This document shows positions 8,741 through 17,117 of a stretch of 64,000 nt of DNA, piece after piece. The position numbers and the translations under genes are program-made. How positions within the stretch are numbered: position 1 is the stretch's first letter; each line of letters opens with the position of its first letter. Below the pieces are notes generated by a model, which was not told where the DNA came from, ran no database searches, and saw only the letters and a list, made by a program, of their open reading frames with translations. Origin of the DNA: Rathayibacter tritici (lineage in GTDB: Bacteria > Actinomycetota > Actinomycetes > Actinomycetales > Microbacteriaceae); NCBI RefSeq assembly GCF_002932875.1, contig NZ_PSWS01000048.1:1-64000 (forward strand). The letters run 5' to 3'.

Positions 8741-9534
8741 CAGACCCTCATCGCGGCCAGGACGCTGCCGGGCGGATCGCGGTGCGGGTCGGCGAGGAAG
8801 CGCTCGAGGGTGGCGAGGAGCTCCGCCGGGCGCTCGGCGAGGACGGCGTGACCGGAGTCGACGACGGCGTAGCGGGCGTCGTCGATCGCGCCGAGCAGCG
8901 CCTCCGGACCGTCGACACCGACGACGGCGTCGCCGGAGCAGCCGACGATGAGGGCGGGGACGCGGCAGCGCGCGGCGGCCTGGACGACCTCGGCGCGCGC
9001 GGAGGCGGCGAGCATCCGCGCGGCGTCGGCGTCCCACGGGGAGGACGGGGTGTCGGAGCGGAGGAGGGCGAGCAGGAGGGCGGCCTCCTCCTGCGCTGTA
9101 GGCAGGAGCTGCGGCCAGAGCCGCGCGGTGCGGAGCAGGCGTTCGGTAGGGCGCAGCCAGCCGGCGACGAGGGCGAGGGCGCGCACCCGATCATCGACGG
9201 TGGCGAGGGCGACGGCGGCGCCGAGGGAGTGGCCGATCAGCACGGCCTCGTCGGCTCCGAGCGCGTCGAGGGCGGCACGGACGGCGGCGGGGCCGTCGAG
9301 CCACGGGTCGCGGAGGTCGACGAGTTCGAGTGCGGCGACCCGGTGCCGCCGAGCCAGCATCGGCAGCAGCAGGGCGGTGTCGCTCCGTGCGCCGCGGCCG
9401 ACGCCCGTCAGGAGCAGCACCGCCCGGGAGCCCTCGGGGCCGGCGCTCAGCAGACGCACTGCGGATCCCGCGGCCTCGATGCGCTCCTCCCGGACCAGCT
9501 CGGCTTGGCGCCGGAGGTACTCGGACTGCGTCAT
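8740..9534 (-). CDS. Alpha/beta-fold hydrolase
   Basis: 264 residues. The nucleophile elbow is AVLIGHSLGAAVALA (GxSxG). The acid is probably Asp in VGCSGDAVVGVDGPEAL and the base His in VVDSGHAVLAE, which complete a Ser-Asp-His triad in the usual order. No signal peptide. The gene ends where the monooxygenase begins, and it starts three bases from the end of fbiC on the same strand (overlap 9531-9534), so fbiC, this gene and the BVMO may form one transcript. Function could be esterase or lactonase acting on the BVMO product; this is inference. Confidence 0.82.
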   Translation of the reverse strand: MTQSEYLRRQAELVREERIEAAGSAVRLLSAGPEGSRAVLLLTGVGRGARSDTALLLPMLARRHRVAALELVDLRDPWLDGPAAVRAALDALGADEAVLIGHSLGAAVALATVDDRVRALALVAGWLRPTERLLRTARLWPQLLPTAQEEAALLLALLRSDTPSSPWDADAARMLAASARAEVVQAAARCRVPALIVGCSGDAVVGVDGPEALLGAIDDARYAVVDSGHAVLAERPAELLATLERFLADPHRDPPGSVLAAMRV

Positions 9535-11921
9535 GACACCCGGCGGGTGTGGCGGAGCGGCAGGCGCAGCCGCTGCGGACCCGCCGTCACCGTCGGCGAT
9601 GCTTGCAGGGCGCGCTCGGGGGTGACCAGTCCGTAGGTGGTGGTGCGCTGGCGCCAGCCCCGGCCGATCTCACCGCTGAGGCGGGCGACGGTCGCGATGT
9701 CGAGCGAGCGGTACGCCTCCGCTCCCGCCTCGGGCCGGAGTGCGCCGTCGAGCAGCAGGCCACCGAGGTCGTCGGCTCCACCGCGGAGGAGGATCTGCGC
9801 CGCATGCAGCCCGAGCTTGGTCCAGGCGGTCTGCACGTGTGCGATGCGGCCGTGCAAGACGAGCCTGGCAACCGCGTGCACGGCGCGGGTCTCGCGGAGG
9901 GTCGGGCCGCCGCGGCTCGCGCGCACAACGGCGGGCGGTGCCTCCGCCGGGACGAACGGCATGGCGATGAACTCGGTGAACCCGCCCGTCTCGTCCTGGA
10001 TCGCGGCGAGCGTGCGGAGGTGGGCGAGCTGCTGCTGCGGCGTCTCGACGTGTCCGTAGACCATCGTCGAGGTGGAACGGAGGCCGCTTCGATGCGCGGC
10101 CGTGATCGCCTCCCGCCAGTCGGCCGCACTCGGGTCGGTGCCTTCGCTGAGGACGGCGCGGACGTCGTCGTCGAGGATGCGCGCCGCGGTGCCGGGCACG
10201 GAGTCGACGCCCGCCTCGCGCAGGGCGTCGAGCATCGCGGGCAGGGTGCGACCAGTGCGGCGCGCGACCTCGAGGATCTCCGCGGGTCGGTAGGCGTGCA
10301 GGTGCAGCGACGGCTGCCGCTGCGCGAGGGTCCGGACGATGAGGAGGAGGTCGTCGCCCGGGTGCTCGGCAGCGATCGCGCCCTGGAGGCAGAGCTCCGT
10401 GGCGCCGAGCGCGACGGCTTCGTCGGCCAGTTCCTCCAACCGTTCGACAGTGAGTCCGCCGGCACCCCAGAGGGACGTGTCGATGTTGCGGTTCACGACG
10501 ACCGAGACCTCGTCGCCGGCCGCCTCGCGGCGCAGGTCGTCCGCGAGCGCGGCGAGAGCGTCGAGGTCGTCGCCGTCGGCCGCGAGCAGGGCGAGATAGT
10601 CGGCGTCCTCGAGTCCGGCCGGGCTCGCTTGTGCCCGCGCGATCACCGGGCCGAGGGTGGGCGCGAGGGGCCGGGGCAGCGCGTCGAGCGACTCCCGGTA
10701 GGGCCGGGGGAGGACCGGTGCCGCCTCGTCGGCGAGCCAGGTCTCGCGGTCGGCGAGGGCGGTGACGTAGGGAGCGACGCGGGGGTCGATCCAGGTGTCG
10801 GAGTCGCGGAGGTACTGCGGGTGCGCGGTCAGCCGCTCGTGCAGTCGATAGCCGGCGGCCGCGGAAAGCCGAGCGAGGTCGTCGATGTGGGGCCAGGGGC
10901 GCTCCGGATTCACGTGGTCGGCTGTGAGCGGGCTGACACCGCCCCAGTCGTCGACCCCGGCGCGCAACAGCAGCCCGAGCTCCTGCTCGTCGGTGAGGTT
11001 CGGCGGCGCCTGGATCGTCGCATCGGGGCCGAGCACGAGTCGGGCGACGGCCACGTTCGCGACGTACTCCTGCAGCTCGAGGTCGACCTCGTTCTGCATG
11101 GCGGTCCGCGGCTTGGCGCGGAAGTTCTGCACGATGCACTCCTGCACGTGACCCCAGCGCTCGTGCGACTCGCGGATCGCGAAGAGGGCGTCGGCCCGCT
11201 CGGCCGCGTTCTCGCCGATGCCCAGCAGCACGCCGGTAGTGAAGGGGATGCGGCTGCGGCCCGCATCCTCGAGTACGCGCAGGCGCAGTGCGGGGTCCTT
11301 ATCGGGCGAGCCGTAGTGCACGCCGCCCTTCTCGGACCAGAGCCGCTCGGCCGTGGTCTCGAGCATCATGCCCATCGAGGGGGCGACCGGGCGGAGACGT
11401 TGCAGTTCAGCCCACGACATCACGCCGGGGTTGAGGTGCGCGACCATGCCGGTCTCGCTCATCACCAGGACGGCCATCGCGCGCACGTACTCGAGCGTCG
11501 AGGCGTAGCCGTGCTCGGCGAGCCAGGAGCGGGCGACTGGCCAGCGGTCTTCCGGGCGGTCGCCGAGGGTGAACAGGGCCTCCTTGCAACCCAGCGCGGC
11601 TCCGGCGCGGGCGACCTCGAGGATCTCCTCCGGCTCCATGAAGGTCGACTCGCGCTTGGCCGCGAGCCCGCCCGGGGTCTCCACGAACACGCAGTAGTGG
11701 CAGCGGTCGCGGCAGAGCTTGGTCAGCGGGACGAAGACTTTGCGCGAGTAGGTGACGATGCCCGACCGTCCGCGGCGGGCGAGTCCCTCGTCACGCACGC
11801 GACCGGCGGCGTCGAGGAGCAGGTCGAGGTCGGCTCCGCGGGCGTCGAGGAGGGTCTGGGCACTCGCGCGCGTCAGCGGCTCGCCGCGGTCGAGTCGGGC
11901 GAGGAGGGTGGCCGTGGTCAT
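9531..11921 (-). CDS. fbiC: FbiC-like CofG-CofH fusion; CofH half lacks radical-SAM cysteines
   Basis: FbiC makes the F420 chromophore Fo from tyrosine and a riboflavin precursor using two radical-SAM halves. This protein is 796 residues, somewhat shorter than the roughly 850 usual. The CofG half is intact: Cys70, Cys74 and Cys77 in LCRDRCHYC, then GCKEALFTLGDRPE, PSMGMMLE and GVDDWGGVSP. The CofH half from about residue 450 keeps ATELCLQGAI, YGHVETPQQQLAHLR and LGLHAAQILLRGGADDLGG. However, where the CxxxCxxC cluster should be, the reading is VVVNRNIDTSLWGAGGLTVE. No cysteine is present and about 30 residues are missing. ATG 11921 sits just upstream of ATLLARLDRGEPLT; fgd follows upstream on the same strand. 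Confidence 0.85.
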   Translation of the reverse strand: MTTATLLARLDRGEPLTRASAQTLLDARGADLDLLLDAAGRVRDEGLARRGRSGIVTYSRKVFVPLTKLCRDRCHYCVFVETPGGLAAKRESTFMEPEEILEVARAGAALGCKEALFTLGDRPEDRWPVARSWLAEHGYASTLEYVRAMAVLVMSETGMVAHLNPGVMSWAELQRLRPVAPSMGMMLETTAERLWSEKGGVHYGSPDKDPALRLRVLEDAGRSRIPFTTGVLLGIGENAAERADALFAIRESHERWGHVQECIVQNFRAKPRTAMQNEVDLELQEYVANVAVARLVLGPDATIQAPPNLTDEQELGLLLRAGVDDWGGVSPLTADHVNPERPWPHIDDLARLSAAAGYRLHERLTAHPQYLRDSDTWIDPRVAPYVTALADRETWLADEAAPVLPRPYRESLDALPRPLAPTLGPVIARAQASPAGLEDADYLALLAADGDDLDALAALADDLRREAAGDEVSVVVNRNIDTSLWGAGGLTVERLEELADEAVALGATELCLQGAIAAEHPGDDLLLIVRTLAQRQPSLHLHAYRPAEILEVARRTGRTLPAMLDALREAGVDSVPGTAARILDDDVRAVLSEGTDPSAADWREAITAAHRSGLRSTSTMVYGHVETPQQQLAHLRTLAAIQDETGGFTEFIAMPFVPAEAPPAVVRASRGGPTLRETRAVHAVARLVLHGRIAHVQTAWTKLGLHAAQILLRGGADDLGGLLLDGALRPEAGAEAYRSLDIATVARLSGEIGRGWRQRTTTYGLVTPERALQASPTVTAGPQRLRLPLRHTRRVS

Positions 11922-11964
11922 GCGGGAGCGGCCCTTCCGGAGGGGATCGGGGTGGGACGGGAGG

Positions 11965-12981
11965 TCAGAGCGCGCGCAACCGCGGCGCGAGATCGCGTTC
12001 GAAGCTGTCGAAGAAGCGCTGCTGGTCGTCGCCTGGGCTGTGGAAGACCAGGTGGGTGAAGCCCGCATCGACGTAGGGCTTGATCTGCGCGACCGTCTCC
12101 TCCGGGTCTGAGCCGACGATCCAGCGCTTCGCGACCTGCTCGATCGGCAGCTCGTCGGCGGCGCGCTCCATGTCGACCGGGTCGGTCAGCGAGTGCTTCT
12201 GCTCGGGAGTGAGCGAGAGCGGCGCCCAGAAGCGCGTGTTCTCAAGCGCGAGAGCCGGGTCGGGATCGTAGGAGAGCTTGATCTCGATCATCCGATCGAG
12301 GGTGGAGGAGTCGCGGCCGCCCGCCGCCGCGCCCTCCTCGACCGCGGGGAGCAGCTTCTCGGTGTAGAGCTCCATCCCCTTGCCCGACGTGCAGATGAAG
12401 CCGTCGCCGGCGCGCCCCGCGTACTTGGCGACGACGGGGCCGCCCGCCGCAATGTAGACCGGCACGCCGTTCTCGGGCTTGTCGTAGATCGACGCCTCGT
12501 GGGTGGAGTAGTACTCGCCGTCGAACGTGACGCGGTCGCCCGCCCAGAGCGCGCGCATCAGGCGGACCGCCTCGCGCAGGCGGGCGAAGCGTTCCTTGAA
12601 GTCCGGCCAGGTCTGCTCGCCGGCGCCCTGGTAGCCGGTGGCGACTTCGTTCAACGCCTCGCCGGTGCCGACTCCGAGCATGATCCGCTCGGGGTAGAGC
12701 ACGCCGAGCGTGCCGAACGCCTGTGCGATGACGGCGGGGTTGTAGCGGTAGTGCGGAGTCATCACGGAGGTGCCGAGGCGGATCGTGGAGGTGCGCTCGC
12801 CGGCGGCCGCGAGCCAGGCGAGGGAGAACGGGGCGTGGCCGCCCGTGTGCCGCCAGGGCTGGAAGTGGTCGGAGACGACCGCGCTCTCGAAGCCGTGCCG
12901 CTCGGCGCTGACCGCGAGCTCCACGAGCTCGCGCGCGCCGAACTGCTCCGCCGATGCCTTGTACCCGAGCGTGATCGTCAT
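11965..12981 (-). CDS. fgd: F420-dependent glucose-6-phosphate dehydrogenase
   Basis: 338 residues, close to the mycobacterial enzyme. [10 protein letters not shown] opens the barrel. SDHFQPW carries His39 and Trp43, and [10 protein letters not shown] carries Glu108, matching the catalytic residues described for mycobacterial Fgd1 (one-residue offset). [25 protein letters not shown] and [16 protein letters not shown] are near-identical to Fgd signatures. The enzyme reduces F420 with glucose-6-phosphate, giving F420H2. ATG 12981 is chosen because [10 protein letters not shown] matches the family start. It lies directly upstream of fbiC on the same strand, a coherent F420 block. Confidence 0.93.
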   Translation of the reverse strand: MTITLGYKASAEQFGARELVELAVSAERHGFESAVVSDHFQPWRHTGGHAPFSLAWLAAAGERTSTIRLGTSVMTPHYRYNPAVIAQAFGTLGVLYPERIMLGVGTGEALNEVATGYQGAGEQTWPDFKERFARLREAVRLMRALWAGDRVTFDGEYYSTHEASIYDKPENGVPVYIAAGGPVVAKYAGRAGDGFICTSGKGMELYTEKLLPAVEEGAAAGGRDSSTLDRMIEIKLSYDPDPALALENTRFWAPLSLTPEQKHSLTDPVDMERAADELPIEQVAKRWIVGSDPEETVAQIKPYVDAGFTHLVFHSPGDDQQRFFDSFERDLAPRLRAL

Positions 12982-13116
12982 CTGCAGCCTTTGTGAGAGG
13001 TGGGGCGGCCCCTGGAGACGGGGCAACCCCTCCATTCTGCGCCTGCTGCGCCGACGAGCGGGACGGGTGGACGGACCTGGGGAGGCCATGTCCAGATTCG
13101 CGGTTGTGGAGGAGCG

Positions 13117-13533
13117 TTAGGCCGCGGGAGCCGCGATGTTCACCATCCAGCCGACGCCGTAGCGGTCGACCAGCATCCCGAAGCGATCGCCCCACGGCGA
13201 GGCGACCAGCGGTTCGAGGACCGTGCCGCCTTCGGCCAGGCCCTCCCAGTAGCCGCTGAGCTCCGCGTCGTCGTCCCCGAAGAGCGCGATCGTGATGCGG
13301 GCGCCCGTCTCGGCGGGGCCCGAGGAGGGGGAGTCGGAGCCCATCAGGATCATCCCGCTGGGTGTGACGAGCTGCGCGTGCATGATCCGGTCCTGATCGG
13401 CCGGGTCCTCGCTCATCCCGACGTCGCCGAAGCGGCTCGAGGTGAGTTCGCCGCCGAGGACGCCGCGATAGAACTCCATCGCCTCCTGCGCGGAGCCGTC
13501 GAAGCCGATGTAGGGGGTCAGTGAAGTGGGCAC
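13117..13533 (-). CDS. VOC-family (PhnB/glyoxalase-like) protein
   Basis: 138 residues. LTPYIGFDGSAQEAMEFYRGVLGGEL at the start and a C-terminal WGDRFGMLVDRYGVGWMVNI are typical of PhnB-type vicinal-oxygen-chelate proteins ('YL.fdg.a.eAm.fY...fGg'). Metal ligands of classical glyoxalases are not all apparent (IMHAQL carries one His). Usually dimeric, with unknown substrates. ATG 13533. It stands between fgd and a sugar kinase, all on the minus strand with spacers. Confidence 0.82.
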   Translation of the reverse strand: MPTSLTPYIGFDGSAQEAMEFYRGVLGGELTSSRFGDVGMSEDPADQDRIMHAQLVTPSGMILMGSDSPSSGPAETGARITIALFGDDDAELSGYWEGLAEGGTVLEPLVASPWGDRFGMLVDRYGVGWMVNIAAPAA

Positions 13534-13624
13534 GGCGCGCCTTTCCGTCGAGGTCCGCCCAGTATCTCCGCGTCATGCCGCGAGCACCAGAGGGATCGGC
13601 GGAGGGGCGCTGCAGCCGCCCCGC

Positions 13625-14536
13625 TCAGAGGTCGTCGCGGGTGGGCGGGTTCGCGCCGGGGCGTGACGTCGTGATGCCGGCGACCTGCGCCGCGTGGCGA
13701 CCGATCAAGTGCAGGGCGGGGCCGTCGAGCACCGGGCCGTTCGCCGCGCCGAGTCCCTGGCGGAACGCCTCGTCGAGGATCGCGCCCATCGCGGAGTCGC
13801 CGGCGCCGATCGTGTCGGCCACGACAATCTGCGCGGCGGGCACGGTGACCCGGGTGAGGGCTGAGGCCAGGAGCAGTCCCTCCGCTCCGCGCGTCACGAC
13901 CGCGAGCTGCGGCCCGAGCGCGAGCAGGCGGCTGAGCACCTCGTCCAGCTGCATCGTCGGGTACAGCCACTCCGCGTCTTCATCGCTGAGCTTCACGACC
14001 TCGCAGGCGGCCGCCACCCGCTCGAAGCGGGCGAGCGCCCCGGCGTGGGCCCCGACCAGTGCCGGGCGGATGTTCGCATCGACGCTCGCCGTCACTCCGG
14101 CCGGCAGGGCCTCGAGCAGCTCGAGCACGGCGGATCCGCCCGGCTCGAGGAAGATCGCGATGGAGCCGGTGTGCACGTGCGCGGCGCCGCTGGGATCGGC
14201 GGCCGGAGGGTTCCAGGCGAGGTCGAACACGTAGCGCGCCGAGCCGTCCGCGGCGAGCACCGCCCGCGCGGTGGAGGTGCGCGCCGCGTCACCGTGCCGC
14301 ACCTCGACTCCTGAGGCCTCGAGGTGCGCGCGGATGCGGCGGCCGCGCTCGTCGTCGGCGATGTCGGTGACGAGGGTTGCGGATCGTCCGAGGCGGGCGA
14401 GGGTGAGGGCGACGTTGGCGGGAGACCCGCCGACGTGCTCCGTGGCGCTGCCGTCGCGCTCGACGATGTCGATCAGCGCCTCGCCGATGACCAGGATGTG
14501 AGATGCCGCGCTGACGCGCTCGTCGGTGGAGGACAT
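13625..14536 (-). CDS. PfkB-family carbohydrate (fructo)kinase
   Basis: 303 residues. N-terminal ILVIGEALIDIVERDG and VGGSPANVALTLARLG form the substrate-binding GG motif. C-terminal DTIGAGDSAMGAIL is the PfkB signature 2 (DTxGAGD) with the catalytic Asp. SVDANIRPALVG is the usual middle block. The family phosphorylates sugars such as fructose or ribose; the GEALIDIV start is typical of bacterial fructokinases, but substrate specificity is not certain. ATG 14536. No sugar transporter is adjacent. Confidence 0.85.
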   Translation of the reverse strand: MSSTDERVSAASHILVIGEALIDIVERDGSATEHVGGSPANVALTLARLGRSATLVTDIADDERGRRIRAHLEASGVEVRHGDAARTSTARAVLAADGSARYVFDLAWNPPAADPSGAAHVHTGSIAIFLEPGGSAVLELLEALPAGVTASVDANIRPALVGAHAGALARFERVAAACEVVKLSDEDAEWLYPTMQLDEVLSRLLALGPQLAVVTRGAEGLLLASALTRVTVPAAQIVVADTIGAGDSAMGAILDEAFRQGLGAANGPVLDGPALHLIGRHAAQVAGITTSRPGANPPTRDDL

Positions 14537-14628
14537 GCCGACATCATGCCGGGTGGCGGGTGTCCCCCGCGACGCGGGGCCGCCAGGAACCGAAGTCCGT
14601 CGGCCGCTGGCGCGTGTATGCGCTGTTC

Positions 14629-15174
14629 TCAGCCTCGGTTCCGTCCCTCCGCCAGCACGACGTCGAGGATCGTCACCTCGATCAGCGGCGCGTACAGCGC
14701 CATCGCGTCCAGCGCCCGCCGGTGGTCGGCCTCGGAGGCGCCCGCGCAGGCGTCGGCCACGACCCGCACCCTCACCCCGGCATCCGCTGCGGCAAGCGCC
14801 GTCGACAGCACGCAGCAGTCGGTGGCGACTCCGGTCAGGACCAGTTCACGGCTGTCATCGAGCTCCGCCTCGAGTTCCGGCCCCCACTTGCCGAAGGTCG
14901 TCGCGGTGATCGTCCGGTGCCCCTCGACCCCGTCCACGAGGTCGTAGAGCCGGTCGTCCTGAGGCACGAGTGCGAACGGCCACTCGCGGTAGTAGGGGAT
15001 CCACGCGCCGCTGGGCTGCTCGGGTGCGACGAAGCGGGTGGTGACCACGCGCTCCCCGAACGCGGGCAGCAGGCGCCGCGTCCCCTCGACGGCGCGCGCG
15101 AATTCGGCCGAGCCCCACGGTGAATCCGCGTCGGCGAAGACATGCTGCAGGTCGATCGCGACGAGCAGGCTCAC
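14629..15174 (-). CDS. Isochorismatase-superfamily cysteine hydrolase
   Basis: 181 residues. The triad is visible: Asp8 in LLVAIDLQHVF, Lys96 in TTFGKWGPEL, and Cys120/Cys121 in LTGVATDCCVLST after the cis-peptide (GVATD). Members hydrolyse nicotinamide, N-carbamoyl compounds or biuret-like amides. GTG 15174 overlaps the TGA of the upstream NCS1 permease (GTGA), so the two are translationally coupled. The substrate is likely what the permease imports: a nucleobase breakdown product, an allantoin-type compound or a nicotinamide-like amide. This is inference. Confidence 0.85.
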   Translation of the reverse strand: MSLLVAIDLQHVFADADSPWGSAEFARAVEGTRRLLPAFGERVVTTRFVAPEQPSGAWIPYYREWPFALVPQDDRLYDLVDGVEGHRTITATTFGKWGPELEAELDDSRELVLTGVATDCCVLSTALAAADAGVRVRVVADACAGASEADHRRALDAMALYAPLIEVTILDVVLAEGRNRG

Positions 15175-16619
15175 ACCGAGGCCTCCTGGCGCCGGACCGC
15201 CCCGCGCGAGAGCGCGAGCGTGCCCGCGAAGCCGATCACGAGCGCCACGAGGACGCCGAGGTTCGCGCCCGCCCAGTCGCCCTCGCGGCCGCCGAGCGGC
15301 CCCAAGAGGTAGCCCTCCCACTCGAAGCCGGGGGAGTAGTTGACCACCAGTCCCCAGCCGAGGACCGCGCCGACCACCACGAGCGCGACCGGCACCGCCG
15401 AGACGCTCCCGTAGCGGCCGCGGGAGTTGTAGAGCGCCTCCTGGTCGTAGTCGCGGCGGCGGAGCAGGAGGTCGGCGAGGAAGACGCCGAGCCAGGCCGC
15501 GATCGGCACGCCGAGCGTGATCAGGAACCCCTGGAACGGGCCGAGGAAATCGCCCGCGACGAACACGACGTACACCGCACCGAGCACCATCAGCACGCCG
15601 TCGATCCCGGCGGCCAGCGGACGCGAGACCTTCAGCCCCGTGCTCAGCAGCGCTAGGCCCGAGGAGTAGATGTCCATCACCGCTCCGCCGATCAGGCCGA
15701 GTAGCGCGACGACGATGAAGGGAAGGAGGAACCAGGTCGGCAGGATTCCGGCGAGCGCGCCGATCGGGTCGGCGGCGATCGCGTCGGAGAGCTCCTTCGA
15801 GGAGCCGGCCAGGAGCAGGCCGACGACGACGAGCAGCACGGGTGCGACGGCTCCGCCGATCGTCGTCCAGGCGATCACACCGCTCGTGCGCGCCCCGCGG
15901 GGGAGGTAGCGGGAGTAGTCGGCCGCCGCGTTCACCCAGCCCAGCCCGAAGCCGGTCATCATGAACACCAGGCCGCCGATGACCGCGGCGGCGGAGCCGG
16001 CGGGCAGGGCGCCGACGGCAGCGAGGTCGATCCGATCGAGCACGAGAGCGATGTAGACCACAGTGAGCACGGCGGTGGCGATCGTGATCGCGAGCTGGAG
16101 CCGCATGATCAGGCGGAAGCCGGCGACCCCGGCGACCACGATCAGCGCGGCGACCACGATCAGCGCGACCACCTTGGTGAGCACGCCCCCGTCCCAACCG
16201 AACTCCTCGAACACCGTCGCTGTCGCGAGCACCGCGAGGGAGGCGAGCACCGTCTCCCAGCCCACTGTGAGGAGCCAGGAGATCACCGAGATCAGGCGGT
16301 TGCCGTCGACGCCGAAGGCCGCCCGGCTGAGCACCATCGTCGGTGCGGAGCCGCGCTTGCCTGCGACCGCGACCAGCCCGCAGAAGAGGAACGAGACGAC
16401 GATTCCGATCACGCCGACGAGGGTCGCCTGCCAGAAGGAGAGCCCGAAGCCGAGCAGAAACGAGCCGTAGCTCAGCCCCAGCACCGACACATTCGCGGCG
16501 AACCACGGCCAGAACAGGTCGCGCGGGCGGCCGTGCCGCTCCGACTCCTGGATCGTGTCAAGGCCGTTGAGCTCGATGCCGCCGGCGGGGCGGGTGCTCG
16601 GACGATCGGGGGAGGTCAT
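15171..16619 (-). CDS. NCS1-family nucleobase/allantoin-type permease
   Basis: 482 residues with about 12 hydrophobic segments. The start ELNGLDTIQESERHGRPRDLFWPWFAAN is the cytoplasmic motif before TM1 of NCS1 purine/cytosine permeases; YGSFLLGFGLSFWQA and GSAPTMVLSRAAFG follow. GFGLGWVNAAADYSRYLP is the TM6 region and is strongly conserved in the family. It imports a nucleobase or related heterocycle with a cation. ATG 16619 is followed immediately by SPDRPSTRP. It shares GTGA with the downstream hydrolase. Confidence 0.87.
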   Translation of the reverse strand: MTSPDRPSTRPAGGIELNGLDTIQESERHGRPRDLFWPWFAANVSVLGLSYGSFLLGFGLSFWQATLVGVIGIVVSFLFCGLVAVAGKRGSAPTMVLSRAAFGVDGNRLISVISWLLTVGWETVLASLAVLATATVFEEFGWDGGVLTKVVALIVVAALIVVAGVAGFRLIMRLQLAITIATAVLTVVYIALVLDRIDLAAVGALPAGSAAAVIGGLVFMMTGFGLGWVNAAADYSRYLPRGARTSGVIAWTTIGGAVAPVLLVVVGLLLAGSSKELSDAIAADPIGALAGILPTWFLLPFIVVALLGLIGGAVMDIYSSGLALLSTGLKVSRPLAAGIDGVLMVLGAVYVVFVAGDFLGPFQGFLITLGVPIAAWLGVFLADLLLRRRDYDQEALYNSRGRYGSVSAVPVALVVVGAVLGWGLVVNYSPGFEWEGYLLGPLGGREGDWAGANLGVLVALVIGFAGTLALSRGAVRRQEASV

Positions 16620-16669
16620 TGCGTCCTCGTTCTCACGGGTGCCGGCCCTGCGCCGCAGCTGCACCGAAC

Positions 16670-17080
16670 CTACAGCGCGTCGCGCTCGAACAGCAGCCGG
16701 AGCGATTCCAGATCATCGGCGACCCGGGCGCAGTCCTCGTCCCACTCGTCCATGCTCATGCCAGGGCGCCGCCGCACGGTGAAGGCCACCTCGGCGCCGT
16801 CCCCGTTCGCGAGCACCCGGAGCGGATTGTCCACCACCGTCCCGTCCGGAAGGGTGACCTCGTGGTCCGCGACGCCGAACGGGTTCTGCGGGGCGAAGCG
16901 CACCTCGACCCGCCCCATCGGCGAGTCGGCGAACCAGCGTCCGTCCACCTCGTCGAGCGCGGAGGAGGCGAGGCCCGCCGCCCAGCGCGGGAGGTTCGCC
17001 GGGTTGGACACGAAGGCGTACACCTCCGCGGCCGGTGCCTCGATCACGACGCCCACGGGGCGCGACTCGTACACAGTCAT
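16670..17080 (-). CDS. SRPBCC-family (START-like) protein
   Basis: 136 residues. VVIEAPAAEVYAFVSNPANLPRWAAGL is the first strand and helix of the polyketide-cyclase/dehydrase SRPBCC fold. FAPQNPFGVADHEVTLPDG and VAFTVRRRPGMSMDEWDEDC are the later strand and helix. Such proteins bind hydrophobic ligands or act as stress-related carriers. ATG 17080; the C-terminus (ESLRLLFERDAL) is the closing helix. No operon partner is evident. Confidence 0.75.
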   Translation of the reverse strand: MTVYESRPVGVVIEAPAAEVYAFVSNPANLPRWAAGLASSALDEVDGRWFADSPMGRVEVRFAPQNPFGVADHEVTLPDGTVVDNPLRVLANGDGAEVAFTVRRRPGMSMDEWDEDCARVADDLESLRLLFERDAL

Positions 17081-17117
17081 CCGCTCATCCTTCTGCTGGG
17101 TACTCGGTGCTCGTCGC

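Noticed and set aside
9549..12059. Open frame of 836 codons on the plus strand opposite fbiC
   Set aside because: Antisense shadow: no family features, and the minus strand encodes FbiC.
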